Shown here: positions 1 through 9,866 of the stretch, in pieces
Layout of the letters: the number at the start of each line of letters is the position of its first letter
Numbering within the stretch: the first letter of the stretch is position 1
Source: Roseibium sediminicola
GTDB lineage: Bacteria; Pseudomonadota; Alphaproteobacteria; Rhizobiales; Stappiaceae
Direction: 5' to 3'
Assembly (NCBI RefSeq): GCF_023156505.1
Contig: NZ_JALNMJ010000001.1
Span: forward strand, 248,001 to 312,000
DNA: 64,000 nt
Translations under genes and position numbers: made by a program
Notes under the pieces: generated by a model
Told to the model about the DNA's origin: nothing
The model's input: only the letters and a program-made list of their open reading frames with translations
The model's database searches: none

Positions 1-351
1 GCGATGCGCGCGGTGTTCGGCGCGGGCCGCTGCAACGAGGCGGAGACGGCCGCGACCATCGCGGAGACCTATGCGGAGGCGGGCTACCTGCTCGACCCCC
101 ATACGGCGATCGGCGTGCATGTGGCCAAGCAACACGAAGATGGGTCGGTGCCGATGGTGGTGCTGGGGACGGCCCATCCGGCCAAATTCCCGGATGCGGT
201 CGAAGAAGCCGCCGGTGTGCGGCCGGACTTGCCTGAAAACCTGAAAGACATGATGAGTGCGGAGGAGCGCCAGCAGGTTTTGGCGGCCGAGCAGGGTGTG
301 GTGGAACGATTCATCGAAGAACACGCCCGGGCCGTCACCGCTGGGGTGTGA
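1..351 (+). CDS. thrC: threonine synthase, C-terminal part
   Basis: These are the last 116 codons of a gene that begins before the window; the frame is open from base 1 to a TGA. The segment VVLGTAHPAKFPDAVEEA is typical of the C-terminal region of PLP-dependent threonine synthase, which converts O-phosphohomoserine to threonine. The PLP lysine lies outside the window, so activity cannot be judged. An M16 peptidase gene starts 4 nt after the stop, a neighbour pair common in alphaproteobacteria. Homoserine kinase (thrB) is also in this window, about 7 kb away on the other strand. Confidence 0.85.
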   Translation, partial: AMRAVFGAGRCNEAETAATIAETYAEAGYLLDPHTAIGVHVAKQHEDGSVPMVVLGTAHPAKFPDAVEEAAGVRPDLPENLKDMMSAEERQQVLAAEQGVVERFIEEHARAVTAGV

Positions 352-355
352 CTAT

Positions 356-1645
356 ATGAATGTAAAAACAACGGTTCTTGAAAATGGCATGACGGTCGTG
401 ACCGACCAGATGCCCTACCTGAAAACGGCGGCGCTCGGCGTCTGGGTGCGCACCGGTTCGCGGGCCGAAACCGTGCACCAGAACGGCATCACCCATCTTC
501 TGGAACACATGGCCTTCAAGGGCACCAAGACCCGCACGGCGCGGGGCATCGCGGAAGAGATCGAGGCGGTCGGCGGCGAACTCAATGCCTCCACCAGCAT
601 CGAGCACACCAATTATTACGCCCGCATCCTGGCGGAAGACGCGCCGCTGGCGGTCGATATCCTGGCCGACATCCTGCAGAATTCGACCTTCGATGCCCAG
701 GAACTCACCCGCGAACAGCATGTGATCCTGCAGGAGATCGGCGCGGCCAACGATTCCCCGGAAGACCAGGCCTTCGACCTGTTCCAGGAAACTGCCTGGC
801 CGGACCAGGCAATCGGCCGGCCGATCCTGGGAACGCCGGAAACGGTGCAGGGCTTCAACCGCGACGCTCTGAACAGTTATCTCGGCGAACGCTACCGGGC
901 GCCGGACATGGTTCTGGCGGCTGCCGGAGCCGTCGATCACGAAGCACTCGTGGCGATGGCGCGCGAGAAATTCGGCGGTTTCAACAGCGAACCCGCCGCG
1001 GCGGAGACCGAGGCCAGTTATCGCGGCGGCGAAACCTTGCGTCCCAAGGAACTCATGGAAGCCCAGGTGCTGATCGGCTTCGAGGGCCAGCCCTACAAAT
1101 CCAAGGATTATTACGCGATCCAGATCCTTGCCTCCGTTCTGGGCGGTGGCATGTCCTCACGGCTGTTCCAGGAAATCCGCGAGAAACATGGTCTGTGCTA
1201 CGCGATCTACAGTTTCCACTGGGCTTTCTCCGACACCGGCCTGTTCGGTCTGCACGCGGCCACCAGCCAGGAAGATCTCGGCGCTCTTATGCCGATGATC
1301 ACCGATGAGCTGGTGTCGGCGGCGCAGACCATCACCGATGAGGAGGTCGCACGCTCACGCGCCCAGATCCGGGCCGGCCTGATGATGGCCCTGGAGAGCC
1401 CGGCGGCGCGCGCCGGCCAGATCGCCCGCCAGATCCTGGTGCATGGACGGGTGCTTGATCCGGACGAGATTTCGAGCAAGATCGAGGCGGTGACCGCGGC
1501 CGATCTGCGCCGGGTCGCCCACGAGACATTTGTGGGTAGCGTGCCGACACTGACGGCAATCGGCCCGGTAGATGGTATCATGAGCGCGCGTGAACTGGCG
1601 GACAGGCTCCAGCAGAGCCAGGTCCTGCGCGCGGCATCCATGTGA
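356..1645 (+). CDS. M16 family zinc metallopeptidase (processing-peptidase-like)
   Basis: This 429-residue protein has the inverted zinc motif HxxEH as HLLEHMAF near residue 45, in a context (HLLEHMAFKGT) typical of the PqqL / mitochondrial-processing-peptidase beta group. The C-terminal half carries the glycine-rich GGGMSSRLFQEIREK segment that closes over substrate in this family. No signal peptide is visible, so it is probably cytoplasmic. I chose the ATG 4 nt after the thrC stop because the protein aligns from MNVKTTVLENGMTVV; the open frame upstream of it overlaps thrC and looks unrelated. The natural substrate of bacterial single-domain M16 proteins is generally unknown. Confidence 0.9.
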   Translation: MNVKTTVLENGMTVVTDQMPYLKTAALGVWVRTGSRAETVHQNGITHLLEHMAFKGTKTRTARGIAEEIEAVGGELNASTSIEHTNYYARILAEDAPLAVDILADILQNSTFDAQELTREQHVILQEIGAANDSPEDQAFDLFQETAWPDQAIGRPILGTPETVQGFNRDALNSYLGERYRAPDMVLAAAGAVDHEALVAMAREKFGGFNSEPAAAETEASYRGGETLRPKELMEAQVLIGFEGQPYKSKDYYAIQILASVLGGGMSSRLFQEIREKHGLCYAIYSFHWAFSDTGLFGLHAATSQEDLGALMPMITDELVSAAQTITDEEVARSRAQIRAGLMMALESPAARAGQIARQILVHGRVLDPDEISSKIEAVTAADLRRVAHETFVGSVPTLTAIGPVDGIMSARELADRLQQSQVLRAASM

Positions 1646-1694
1646 CTTCCGTCCGTTTGGTGGCGGACTGAGGAACAAGGCGGAGAGCGGGGGC

Positions 1695-2333
1695 ATGGCG
1701 CTGCTACGGCCGGGAACATCACCTGACGCCGAACTGATGATCGAAGCGGGCGGCTATTATCTGCGTCCGCCGATCATGTACGATTTCAAGCCCTGGGCGG
1801 CGCTGCGCGAGGAAAGTCGCGTCTTTCTGAAACCCTGGGAACCGCTCTGGCCTTCCGACGACCTGACCAAGACCGGCTTCCGCCGGCGCTTGCGCCGTTA
1901 CGCGCGCGACCGCAAGGAAGGCCGCAGCCTGTCCTTCCTGCTGTTCCGGGCCAGGACGAACGAGATCCTGGGCGGGTTGACCTTGAGCAATATCCGCCGC
2001 GGCGTCAGCCAGACTGCGACACTTGGCTACTGGATGGGAGAACGGCACGCGGGAAAAGGGCACATGTCTTCCGCGGTCGCCATGATCTTGCCGTTTTGTT
2101 TCGACGTCTTGAACCTTCATCGCATTGAAGCGGCCTGTTTGCCGACAAACATGCCGTCCATCCGTCTCCTGGAAAACGCAGGGTTTCAACGCGAAGGCTA
2201 CGCACGCAACTATCTGCTGATCAACGGTGCCTGGCAGGATCACCTGCTGTTTGCCTGTTTGGCGGAAGATCATGCGTCACGGCCCTCGAGAGTGGCTCCG
2301 AGCGTTGAGGGAATCTTGAAAGAATTCTTGTGA
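1695..2333 (+). CDS. GNAT N-acetyltransferase, RimJ/RimL type
   Basis: This 212-residue protein has the pattern of ribosomal-protein alanine N-acetyltransferases: an N-terminal LRPP..DF..W substrate part, a TLGYWMGERHAGKGHM acetyl-CoA loop, and the C-terminal LHRIEAACLPTNMPSIRLLE and AGFQREGYARNYLLINGAWQDH segments found in RimJ. The ATG is preceded by a purine-rich GGAGAGCGGGGG. It begins 49 nt after the peptidase stop and ends one base before the next start, so it is probably co-transcribed with both. RimJ proteins acetylate the N-terminus of S5, but rhizobial paralogues may have other targets, so I leave the symbol open. Confidence 0.85.
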   Translation: MALLRPGTSPDAELMIEAGGYYLRPPIMYDFKPWAALREESRVFLKPWEPLWPSDDLTKTGFRRRLRRYARDRKEGRSLSFLLFRARTNEILGGLTLSNIRRGVSQTATLGYWMGERHAGKGHMSSAVAMILPFCFDVLNLHRIEAACLPTNMPSIRLLENAGFQREGYARNYLLINGAWQDHLLFACLAEDHASRPSRVAPSVEGILKEFL

Positions 2334-2334
2334 C

Positions 2335-5277
2335 ATGCGTCTCAAACCGGTAGTTCTTCGCCCCATGTCGATTTTGAGACCGGATACTACCAGCAGCGTG
2401 TTTAGAAACCTCGTCATTGCTTTGTCGTTGATTGCGGCGTTGCTTGCCGCTTTGCCCGCGCAGGCGCTGGAACCGATCCCCGTGCCGATCGATATCGAGG
2501 CGCTCGATATCACCAATTCGATCGAACTGCACCGGGAGGCGGGAACGCGCCTGCAGGTGTCGACCGCCCCTGGTGCCGACGGCATCGTGCGCCGGATCGA
2601 GGTGCCCTCGCGCGATGGCACCAACACCAACTGGGCGGTGTTCTCGCTTGCCAACACCAGCGACGACCAGATCGACAGGCTCATCGTCGCTCCCAATTAC
2701 AAGCTGGTCGGCTCGGACCTGTTCTGGCCGGATCTCGGCTCCTCGCGCATCGCGGCGATCACGCCCAGCCAGGGCATTGCGCCCGAGCGCCAGAAAAGCC
2801 TGGAGGCGGACGTCTTTCTGGTGACGCTCGACCCCGGTTCGATTGTCACATTCGTCGCCGAGATGACCACGCCGAACCTGCCGGAGATCCGCGTCTGGGA
2901 ACCGGATGTCTATGAGGAAACCGTCAATGCCTACACGCTCTACCGCGGCATCATTCTTGGCATTTCCGGTCTTCTGGCGCTGTTCCTGACCATTCTCTTC
3001 GTGGTCAAGGGAACCGTCATGTTCCCTGCGACCGCGGCGCTCGCCTGGTCAGTTCTGGCCTATCTGTGCATCGATTTCGGTTTCTGGGGCATGGTCTTCA
3101 ATCTGGAGGGCGGCGGCAGCCAGCTCGCCAGGGCCTGCGCGGAAGTGATGCTGGCGGCCAGCCTGATTATCTTCCTTTATGCCTATCTCAACCTGAACCG
3201 CTGGAACATCCACTATTCCCATCTGGCCCTGACCACGCTCATCCTCATTCTGGGCCTTCTGGGCGTCGCGGTCTGGGATCCGTCGATCGCCGCCGGCATT
3301 GCCCGCCTGGCGCTCGCGATGATCGGCCTTCTGGGCTTCGTCACCGTCGCGGTGCTGGCCTTCCAGCACTATGACCGCGCGATCCTGCTGATCCCGACCT
3401 GGTGCCTGCTGATGGCCTGGCTGATCGGTGCGGCCATGACCGTGACCGGATACCTTTCCAACGACATTGTTCAGCCGGCGCTCGGCGGCGGCCTTGTTCT
3501 GATCGTTCTACTGATCGGCTTCACCGTGATGCAGCATGCATTTGCGGGCGGCGCGATCGCGCAGGGGCTGATTTCCGACATCGAGCGCAAGGCGCTCGCC
3601 CTGACAGGGGCCGGCGACATCATCTGGGACTGGGACATCGACCGCGACCGCATCTATACGGGCAACGAGGTCGAGGACATGCTCAACCTCAAGCGCGGCA
3701 CCCTGGAGGGGCCGGCGCGCGACTGGCTCGACATCCTGCATCCCCAGGACCGGGACCGGTTCCGGGCAACGCTCGACGCGGTCATCGACCAGCGCCGCGG
3801 CAAGGTCGTGCAGACTTTCCGGCTGCGCTCGGAAGATGGCCATTTCCGATGGTTCCGCCTGCGCGCCCGGCCTATCATCGGCTCGGACGGCGAGGTCATC
3901 CGCTGTGTCGGCACGCTGCTCGATGTCACCGAGGAACGTACGGCGGAAGAACGCCTGTTGCACGACGCCGTGCATGACAACCTGACCGGCCTGCCCAACC
4001 GCGAACTCTTTGTCGACCGGTTGCGTACCAGCGTCGTGCGCTTCAAGGCGGAAGAGACCGCCAAGCCTACCATATTGGTTCTGAACCTCGACCGGTTCAA
4101 GCAGGTCAATGACAGCATCGGCCTTTCGGCCGGCGACAGCATCCTGTTGACCGTCGCCCGCCGTCTCGGCCGGCTGATTGGCCAGCAGGACACGCTTGGG
4201 CGCCTGTCCGGGGACCAATACGGTCTCGTGCTCCTGTCGGAACAGGAGCCGGACCGGATCGTCGCCCTGGCGGATTCGCTGCGCAAGGCCGTGCGCGCGC
4301 CGATCACCTTCGGCGACCGCGAAATCTTCCTGACCTGTTCCGTCGGCATCGCCTTTTTCGAGGGCGGCAAGCAGGGCGTCGAGGACATGCTCACCAATGC
4401 GGAGATCGCCCTCAACCACGCCAAGCGGCTCGGCGGCGACCGCCAGGAAGTGTTCCGGCCGATCCTGCGTCCGCTCGACAAGAACATCGTCGATCTGGAA
4501 GCGGATCTGCGCGAGGCGATCAAGAAGGAAACCCTCGGGGTGTTCTTTCAGCCGATCATCCGGCTTGAGGACCAGGGAGTTGCCGGCTTCGAGGTGCTGG
4601 CCCGCTGGAACCACCCGAAGCGCGGCAAGATTTCGCCGTCGGAGTTCATACCGGTCGCCGAGCAGTCCGGCCTGATCAACGAGCTCGGCATGTATATGCT
4701 CGACAAGGGTGCCCAGCAGCTGGCCATCTGGCAGCGGGAATTCCCGATGCCGCGGCCGCTCTTCACCTCGGTCAACCTGTCTTCGCGCCAGCTCCTGAAG
4801 CAGGACCTGATCAACGACGTGAAGGCGGTCCTGTCGCGCACCTCCGTGGAGCCGGGCACGTTGAAACTGGAGTTGACCGAGTCGCTCGTCATGTCGAACC
4901 CGGAATATTCCGCCAAGGTGCTGGAGCGCCTGCGCGGTCTGGGGGCCGGCCTATCGCTCGACGACTTCGGCACAGGCCATTCCTCGCTGTCCTATCTGCA
5001 GCGCTTCCCGTTCGACACGATCAAGATCGATCAGTCCTTCGTCAAACCCAGCGGCTCCTCGGCACGGCCGGTGCTGCTCCGAACCATCGTGGCCATGGGG
5101 CATGATCTCGGCATGTCGGTGGTGGCGGAAGGCGCGGAGAGCGAAAATGACGCCCTCGAGCTTTACCAGCTCGGCTGCGAATACGCGCAGGGCTACTTCT
5201 TCGGCGAAGCCGTCTCGGCCAACGAGGCCACACGGCTCCTGCGCAAGATGCCCGCGGAGACCGCGGAAACGGCTTGA
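2335..5277 (+). CDS. membrane 7TM-sensor protein with PAS, degenerate GGDEF and EAL domains
   Basis: This 980-residue protein starts with a signal anchor ending near ALPAQA (about residue 44), then has a periplasmic domain to about residue 198 and a cluster of membrane helices to about 405, resembling a 7TMR-DISM sensor. A PAS domain follows (IIWDWDIDRDRIY, about 425-535), then GGDEF (about 548-700) and EAL (about 715-970). The GGDEF signature is SGDQY, so cyclase activity is probably lost. The EAL signature is EVL, but the other catalytic residues are present: NLSS, ELTES, DDFGTGHS, IKIDQSF and VAEGAE. It is most likely a c-di-GMP phosphodiesterase whose activity is tuned by a periplasmic signal. 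It starts one base after the acetyltransferase stop. Confidence 0.88.
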   Translation: MRLKPVVLRPMSILRPDTTSSVFRNLVIALSLIAALLAALPAQALEPIPVPIDIEALDITNSIELHREAGTRLQVSTAPGADGIVRRIEVPSRDGTNTNWAVFSLANTSDDQIDRLIVAPNYKLVGSDLFWPDLGSSRIAAITPSQGIAPERQKSLEADVFLVTLDPGSIVTFVAEMTTPNLPEIRVWEPDVYEETVNAYTLYRGIILGISGLLALFLTILFVVKGTVMFPATAALAWSVLAYLCIDFGFWGMVFNLEGGGSQLARACAEVMLAASLIIFLYAYLNLNRWNIHYSHLALTTLILILGLLGVAVWDPSIAAGIARLALAMIGLLGFVTVAVLAFQHYDRAILLIPTWCLLMAWLIGAAMTVTGYLSNDIVQPALGGGLVLIVLLIGFTVMQHAFAGGAIAQGLISDIERKALALTGAGDIIWDWDIDRDRIYTGNEVEDMLNLKRGTLEGPARDWLDILHPQDRDRFRATLDAVIDQRRGKVVQTFRLRSEDGHFRWFRLRARPIIGSDGEVIRCVGTLLDVTEERTAEERLLHDAVHDNLTGLPNRELFVDRLRTSVVRFKAEETAKPTILVLNLDRFKQVNDSIGLSAGDSILLTVARRLGRLIGQQDTLGRLSGDQYGLVLLSEQEPDRIVALADSLRKAVRAPITFGDREIFLTCSVGIAFFEGGKQGVEDMLTNAEIALNHAKRLGGDRQEVFRPILRPLDKNIVDLEADLREAIKKETLGVFFQPIIRLEDQGVAGFEVLARWNHPKRGKISPSEFIPVAEQSGLINELGMYMLDKGAQQLAIWQREFPMPRPLFTSVNLSSRQLLKQDLINDVKAVLSRTSVEPGTLKLELTESLVMSNPEYSAKVLERLRGLGAGLSLDDFGTGHSSLSYLQRFPFDTIKIDQSFVKPSGSSARPVLLRTIVAMGHDLGMSVVAEGAESENDALELYQLGCEYAQGYFFGEAVSANEATRLLRKMPAETAETA

Positions 5278-5282
5278 ATTGG

Positions 5283-5308
5283 AGGGGCACGGTCGCACCT
5301 GTGCCCCT
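5283..5308 (+). terminator. hairpin after the GGDEF/EAL gene, probable weak terminator
   Basis: AGGGGCAC pairs perfectly with GTGCCCCT, and GGT/ACC extends the stem inward. There is no run of T after it, so termination would be weak or Rho-assisted. Confidence 0.4.
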
Positions 5309-5350
5309 GTCCGACGTGGCTGTGTTCAATATGAAAAGCTTCTCACCTTT

Positions 5351-5577
5351 GTCACCCCATGGCTCGACCCACTGCTGTCCGGTTTAAACGACAGTGAATT
5401 AGGCAAGACGTTGGAACGCTTGGTCTATCCGCGGTGAACGGCTTGTCGGACATGATGCAGCCATGCCGCTTGCTGCTGTCTCCCCCCTTGTGGGGGAGAC
5501 TGGAACAAGAGGCAAAGCCTTTATGCGATCAGAAGCCCTGCTTAACCGGACAGCAGTGGGTCAAGCCCTGCAATGAC
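5351..5577. repeat. intergenic inverted repeat with 24-nt arms
   Basis: The arms at 5361-5384 and 5544-5567 are reverse complements with one mismatch (GGCTCGACCCACTGCTGTCC and its partner). The outer ends, gtcaccccatggctcgacc and gggtcaagccctgcaatgac, resemble the ends of the element at 21377-21476, so this may be a relative. Between the arms lies a small hairpin, TCTCCCCCCTT / GGGGGAGA. The 354-bp gap between the EAL gene and the lipid kinase contains this element and no credible gene. Confidence 0.6.
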
Positions 5578-5631
5578 AGAGACAGTGGTATCGAGCTAAG
5601 ACCGCTAATCCTTTAAAGCGCTTATCGCCCC

Positions 5632-6555
5632 TCATGGCACCAGCACGGGCACCGTCTTGTCCGTCTGGCGGATTTCCAGCGGGGTGGCACCGAACGGGTC
5701 ACCGTCGACCTGGGCGGCGACAGGACCGTCCGCTGAAATCCGCGCGGTCTTGAACGGAGTGACCGAAGCCCCCCTTGCCTTGTGGATGCGGCCGAGCAGC
5801 AGCGCGATGCCGTAGCAGAAGGATGACCACGGATCGTCCCGCTCCAGCACCAGCATATGCAGCCCCGGGTCGGTAGCGCCGCCCGGGCTGATCACGAAGG
5901 GGCCGCCATAATGGCGGGCGTTGCTGGCGACGGCGAATTTGCCTTTGAGCTGCACTCCGTCCATATCGATCGTCAGCGACGTGCTTTGGCGCGTCAGGCC
6001 GGCCTTCAGCGCGGTGATGACATAAGCGAGCTTGCCGAGACGCCGCTTCAAGGTCAGGGGCACGGCGTGAACGACCTCGGCGTCAAAGCCGGTGGAGGCC
6101 ATCAGCACAAACGGGCGGCCATTGGCGAGACCGAAATGAAGCGGTTTGGTCTTGCCTTGGAAGATCATGTCTGCGATGGCCCCGGGCGTGCGCGGAAGCG
6201 ACAGTTCCAGGGCGAGCACATTGGCGGTGCCGAACGGGATCACGGCGAGCTCAGGCGGTTGCGGATGGTCCTGAAAGCCGGTCAGGGCTTCGTTGATGGA
6301 CCCGTCGCCGCCGGCGACCACAAGGGTTTTGACCTGAAGGGACGGATCGGAGCAGATCTCGCCGATCTCGCCGGCATGCCGGGTCAGCCTGATTTCGGTC
6401 CTGCAGCCCAGATCCTCCAGGCGCTTGCGTACCTCGTCAAGGAATTCGGCGCGGTAGCCACCCGAGGTCGGGTTGGCCATGATCAGCACCTTGCCGGCAA
6501 GATCGGGTGTGATCGTGCGCGGTGACGCCGGGCCGGACCACCAGCAAATTTTCAC
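5632..6555 (-). CDS. diacylglycerol kinase family lipid kinase (YegS/DgkB-like)
   Basis: This 307-residue protein has the DAGK catalytic-domain pattern: a first strand VLIMANPTSGGYR, the nucleotide motif VVAGGDGSINEALTG near residue 82, and PFGTANVLALEL. The C-terminal half has the beta-rich fold of YegS-like lipid kinases, ending with VDGDPFGATPLEI. It probably phosphorylates diacylglycerol or a related lipid at the inner membrane. The start MKICWW keeps the first strand intact; a shorter start at MANPTSGG would cut into it. It lies 35 nt downstream of rnhA on the same strand and may be the last gene of the ispH-thrB-rnhA transcript. Confidence 0.85.
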   Translation of the reverse strand: MKICWWSGPASPRTITPDLAGKVLIMANPTSGGYRAEFLDEVRKRLEDLGCRTEIRLTRHAGEIGEICSDPSLQVKTLVVAGGDGSINEALTGFQDHPQPPELAVIPFGTANVLALELSLPRTPGAIADMIFQGKTKPLHFGLANGRPFVLMASTGFDAEVVHAVPLTLKRRLGKLAYVITALKAGLTRQSTSLTIDMDGVQLKGKFAVASNARHYGGPFVISPGGATDPGLHMLVLERDDPWSSFCYGIALLLGRIHKARGASVTPFKTARISADGPVAAQVDGDPFGATPLEIRQTDKTVPVLVP

Positions 6556-6590
6556 TCAAGATCCTCTGCGCATCAGACAGGATTCGTCGC

Positions 6591-7043
6591 TTATCCGCCG
6601 CTCTTATAAGGGGCCATGCCGCCACGCGCCAGCTCATCCGCGCGTTCATTGTCGGGATGGCCTGCGTGTCCCTTGACCCAGTGCCAGGTCACGTCATGAC
6701 GTTCCCTCGCGGCGTCAAGAGCTTGCCACAGATCCGCGTTTTTGACCGGTTTGTTCTGGGAGGTCCGCCAGTTCTTTCGCTTCCAGCCGGCCAGCCATTC
6801 GCGAATGCCGCTGCGCACATAAGTGCTGTCGGTGTAAAGGTCGATGGCGCAGGGGCGCTTGAGTGCGTTCAGCGCTTCAATGGCGGCGGTCAGTTCCATC
6901 CGGTTGTTGGTGGTTTCCGTTTCGCCGCCCTTAAGTTCTTTTTCATGCTCACCAAAGCGCAGGATGGCACCCCAGCCACCCGGTCCCGGGTTGCCGGAAC
7001 AGGCGCCGTCGGTATAGATCGTCACGCGGTTGCTGTCGCTCAT
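6591..7043 (-). CDS. rnhA: ribonuclease HI
   Basis: RNase HI degrades the RNA strand of RNA:DNA hybrids. The 150-residue length matches the E. coli enzyme, and all four catalytic acids are visible: D in [15 protein letters not shown] in [10 protein letters not shown] in [12 protein letters not shown] and D in NERADELA. The basic handle region [17 protein letters not shown] is also present. The start codon overlaps the thrB stop by 4 nt (ATGA), so the two are translationally coupled. A second RNase H (type II) is encoded near 46 kb. Confidence 0.95.
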   Translation of the reverse strand: MSDSNRVTIYTDGACSGNPGPGGWGAILRFGEHEKELKGGETETTNNRMELTAAIEALNALKRPCAIDLYTDSTYVRSGIREWLAGWKRKNWRTSQNKPVKNADLWQALDAARERHDVTWHWVKGHAGHPDNERADELARGGMAPYKSGG

Positions 7044-8005
7044 CGTTCCAGTCCATAGGCTTCCGCCGTGTCGACACTTTGGTGAAAGCGCAGCTTCTTG
7101 ACGTATTCCATCGGGTCTTTCGGGGTAACCAGCGCGCCTTCAGGCACGCTCAGCCAGTCGTAGAGACGGGTCAGCAGGAACCGCAGGGCTGCGCCGCGGC
7201 AGAGGGTGGGCAGGGCGTCATATTCCGCCGTGTTAAGCGGCCGCACGGCGCTGTAGCCTTTCAGCAAGGCCTTGGCCTTGGTGACATTGAACGACAGGTC
7301 CTGCTCGAAGCACCAGGCATTAAGACAGATGGCGATGTCATAGGCGAAGGCGTCGTTGCAGGCGAAATAGAAGTCGATCAGGCCCGACAGCTCGTTGCCG
7401 AGGAAAAACACGTTGTCCGGAAAGAGATCGGCGTGGATCACGCCGCTGGGCAGATCCTGCGGCCAGACCGCTTCCAGATGCGCAAGCTCCCGCTCGATTT
7501 CATCGCCGAGGCCAGCATGTACCGTGTCGCTGCGGGCACCACATTGTTCGAACAGGGGCCGCCAGCCATTGACATCGAGCGCGTTCTTGCGGAAGCCGTC
7601 ATAATCGGCACCGTCGAGATGCAGTTCCGCCATGGCCTTGCCGAGTTCGGCGCAATGGTCCGTGCGCGGCCGCTTGACCCACATGCCTTCCAGAAAGGTC
7701 ACCAGCGCGGCCGGCCGGCCGGCCAGCGTGCCGAGCAAATCGCCAGAGCGCGAGGCGACCGGCGTCGGGCAGGACAGACCCTTGGCGGCCAGATGCTGCA
7801 GCAGATTGAGGAAATAGGGCAGGTCCGCGGGGTTTACCCGTTTTTCATAGAGCGTCAGGATGAAGGACGCCTTGTCGGTATGGACGAGAAAGTTGCTGTT
7901 CTCGACGCCTTCGGCGATGCCCTTGAAGGACAGCAAGCGCCCCACGTCGTAGCTGCCGATGAAGGCGTCCAGTTCTTCATCGGTCACTTCGGTGTAAACT
8001 GCCAT
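7040..8005 (-). CDS. thrB: homoserine kinase, aminoglycoside-phosphotransferase fold
   Basis: This 321-residue protein is the APH-fold type of homoserine kinase found in alphaproteobacteria and pseudomonads, not the GHMP-fold ThrB of E. coli. Visible signatures are [11 protein letters not shown], the catalytic loop [14 protein letters not shown], and the metal-binding [11 protein letters not shown]. It phosphorylates homoserine in threonine synthesis. I chose [14 protein letters not shown], 4 nt after the ispH stop, because the longer frame upstream overlaps ispH and has no family similarity. The order ispH-thrB-rnhA is common in rhizobia and relatives. Confidence 0.93.
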   Translation of the reverse strand: MAVYTEVTDEELDAFIGSYDVGRLLSFKGIAEGVENSNFLVHTDKASFILTLYEKRVNPADLPYFLNLLQHLAAKGLSCPTPVASRSGDLLGTLAGRPAALVTFLEGMWVKRPRTDHCAELGKAMAELHLDGADYDGFRKNALDVNGWRPLFEQCGARSDTVHAGLGDEIERELAHLEAVWPQDLPSGVIHADLFPDNVFFLGNELSGLIDFYFACNDAFAYDIAICLNAWCFEQDLSFNVTKAKALLKGYSAVRPLNTAEYDALPTLCRGAALRFLLTRLYDWLSVPEGALVTPKDPMEYVKKLRFHQSVDTAEAYGLER

Positions 8006-8009
8006 GCTG

Positions 8010-9008
8010 TTATCCGGTGGCTGCCGTGGCCGGGCCGGTCGCTTCGCGAAGCTCCCGCGGCAGGTTGAAGGCGATGGTTTCCTCGGCGGTGCGCACCGTT
8101 TCGACCGTGACGTCGAAACGGCCGGCAAAGGCGCCGATGATTTCCTCTACCAGAGTCTCCGGGGCCGATGCACCCGCTGTCAGGCCCAGAGCGGCGATTC
8201 CTTCGAAATCCGGCCAGGAAATCTCGCTTGCGCGCTGGATAAGGACGGACGTACGGCAACCGGCGCGCTCGGCGACTTCGCGCAGGCGCTGGGAATTGGA
8301 CGAATTCGGCGCGCCGACCACGATCATCGCGTCGACTTTCGGCGCGACCTCCTTGACCGCTTCCTGGCGGTTGGTGGTGGCGTAGCAGATGTCTTCCTTG
8401 TGCGGCGCGACAATCTCCGGGAAACGCTCCTGCAGCACGGCAACGATCCCGGCGGTGTCGTCCACCGACAGGGTGGTCTGGGTGATATAGGCGAGTGGGC
8501 GGTCCGACTTCGGCACATAGGCGCGGGCGTCGTCCTCGGTCTCGATCAGGGTGACCGTGCCCTCGGGCAGCTGGCCCATGGTACCAATGACCTCGGGATG
8601 GCCGGCATGGCCGATCAGGAGCACTTCGCGGTCGCGCCGGAAATGGATCTCGGCTTCCTTGTGCACCTTGGAAACAAGCGGGCAGGTCGCGTCCAGAAAG
8701 AACATCTTGCGCGCCTCGGCATCCGCTGGAACGGACTTCGGCACGCCGTGAGCGGAGAAGATCACCGGGCGGCTGGCATGTTCCGACGGAATTTCTTCCA
8801 GCTCCTCGACAAAGACGGCGCCCTTGGCCTTCAGGCCATCGACCACGAACTTGTTGTGCACGATCTCGTGGCGCACATAAACGGGTCTGCCGTACTTCTC
8901 CAGGGCGAGTTCCACGATCTGGATCGCCCGGTCGACGCCGGCACAGAAGCCGCGCGGCGCGCACAGGTGAATGGTCAGCGATGGTTTTGCGTGTCTGGTT
9001 TCGGTCAT
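8010..9008 (-). CDS. ispH: 4-hydroxy-3-methylbut-2-enyl diphosphate reductase
   Basis: IspH (LytB) performs the last step of the MEP isoprenoid pathway, reducing HMBPP to IPP and DMAPP with a [4Fe-4S] cluster. The three cluster cysteines are in [13 protein letters not shown] (Cys22), [11 protein letters not shown] and ICYATTNRQ. The substrate-binding signature [13 protein letters not shown] is also present. The length (332) fits the family. It is the first gene of a minus-strand operon with thrB and rnhA. Its promoter should lie in the 273-bp gap shared with the divergent lipoprotein gene, where I see no clear operator. Confidence 0.95.
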   Translation of the reverse strand: MTETRHAKPSLTIHLCAPRGFCAGVDRAIQIVELALEKYGRPVYVRHEIVHNKFVVDGLKAKGAVFVEELEEIPSEHASRPVIFSAHGVPKSVPADAEARKMFFLDATCPLVSKVHKEAEIHFRRDREVLLIGHAGHPEVIGTMGQLPEGTVTLIETEDDARAYVPKSDRPLAYITQTTLSVDDTAGIVAVLQERFPEIVAPHKEDICYATTNRQEAVKEVAPKVDAMIVVGAPNSSNSQRLREVAERAGCRTSVLIQRASEISWPDFEGIAALGLTAGASAPETLVEEIIGAFAGRFDVTVETVRTAEETIAFNLPRELREATGPATAATG

Positions 9009-9281
9009 CTGATGTTTTCGACACTCCTGTCTGCGCGCAATAAGGGCTTGCAGGTCTTCCCTGTCAAGGGAGGCGCGGCGAACTGCGCACCATTAATACC
9101 CAAGGGCATTGGTCCTGGCCTATCTGTTGGACCTTTGCCGTTCACAGGGGAGGCGCTCCGGTCGACGCACTATTTCAGCCACATTCTGCTGGTTCAAGCT
9201 TTGCGAACGACACGTCTCGCCAAGCAAACCGGCAGCTGCTATGAAGCTCCGCCGAAGACAATGCAGCAATATGGACAGAAT

Positions 9282-9866
9282 ATGAGCAGTGCGACCCCCG
9301 CCGTTCCCGGCAAGACCCTGAAGGCATTTGTGACCCTCGGCCTTTTGGCGACAGCTCTTGGGGGCTGCGCTGGCGCAGCGGACGGTGTGGCCGGCAAGAT
9401 CATTTCCGGCGGTCAGGAACCGATCGAGATTTCGCCGGACACCTTTGCCGCGCCGGTTCCCTGTCCGCCGATGCAGCTGAAATCGACCACCTACCTCATC
9501 ATGAAATATGTCCGCGGCAAGGACGATGATCCGCAAGGATTGCTCTACCAGGCCACCATCGAGGACTGGGCGAACACGTGCACCCAGGAGCCGGACGGCT
9601 CAAGGCGCGTCAAGATCGGGCTTTCCGGTGACGTGACCACGGGACCGGCGTGGAAAGGTGGGGAAGTGGTTCTGCCGCTGCGCGTTGCCATCATTTCAAG
9701 CGAAGACGGCGCCAAGCCGTTGTCCTCGGATCTGATCAAGATACCGGTGACGGTCGGGGCCGGTGCGCCGAGCGAAACCTGGACGCTGATCGAGAACAAA
9801 TTCATCGTTCCGGCCGGTCAGGGCGCCAAGATCGTGTTCGGTTTTGATGAAGGCCGCCGCCGCTGA
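9282..9866 (+). CDS. putative lipoprotein of unknown function
   Basis: The 194-residue product has a basic N-terminus, a hydrophobic stretch (LKAFVTLGLLATAL) and a lipobox-like LGGC, which suggests signal peptidase II processing and lipidation at the cysteine. The mature part is soluble, with two more cysteines (PVPCPPM, ANTCTQE), and has no domain I recognise. The ATG at 9282 follows GGACAG; an in-frame ATG at 9261 is an alternative. The open frame extends far upstream, but that part is antisense to ispH and should be ignored. It precedes the glycine riboswitch but is probably transcribed separately. Confidence 0.7.
   Translation: MSSATPAVPGKTLKAFVTLGLLATALGGCAGAADGVAGKIISGGQEPIEISPDTFAAPVPCPPMQLKSTTYLIMKYVRGKDDDPQGLLYQATIEDWANTCTQEPDGSRRVKIGLSGDVTTGPAWKGGEVVLPLRVAIISSEDGAKPLSSDLIKIPVTVGAGAPSETWTLIENKFIVPAGQGAKIVFGFDEGRRR

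Noticed and set aside
8004..9281. Long plus-strand open frame leading into the lipoprotein
   Set aside because: It is antisense to ispH, has no start signal or family pattern, and only the part from 9282 looks like a real protein.
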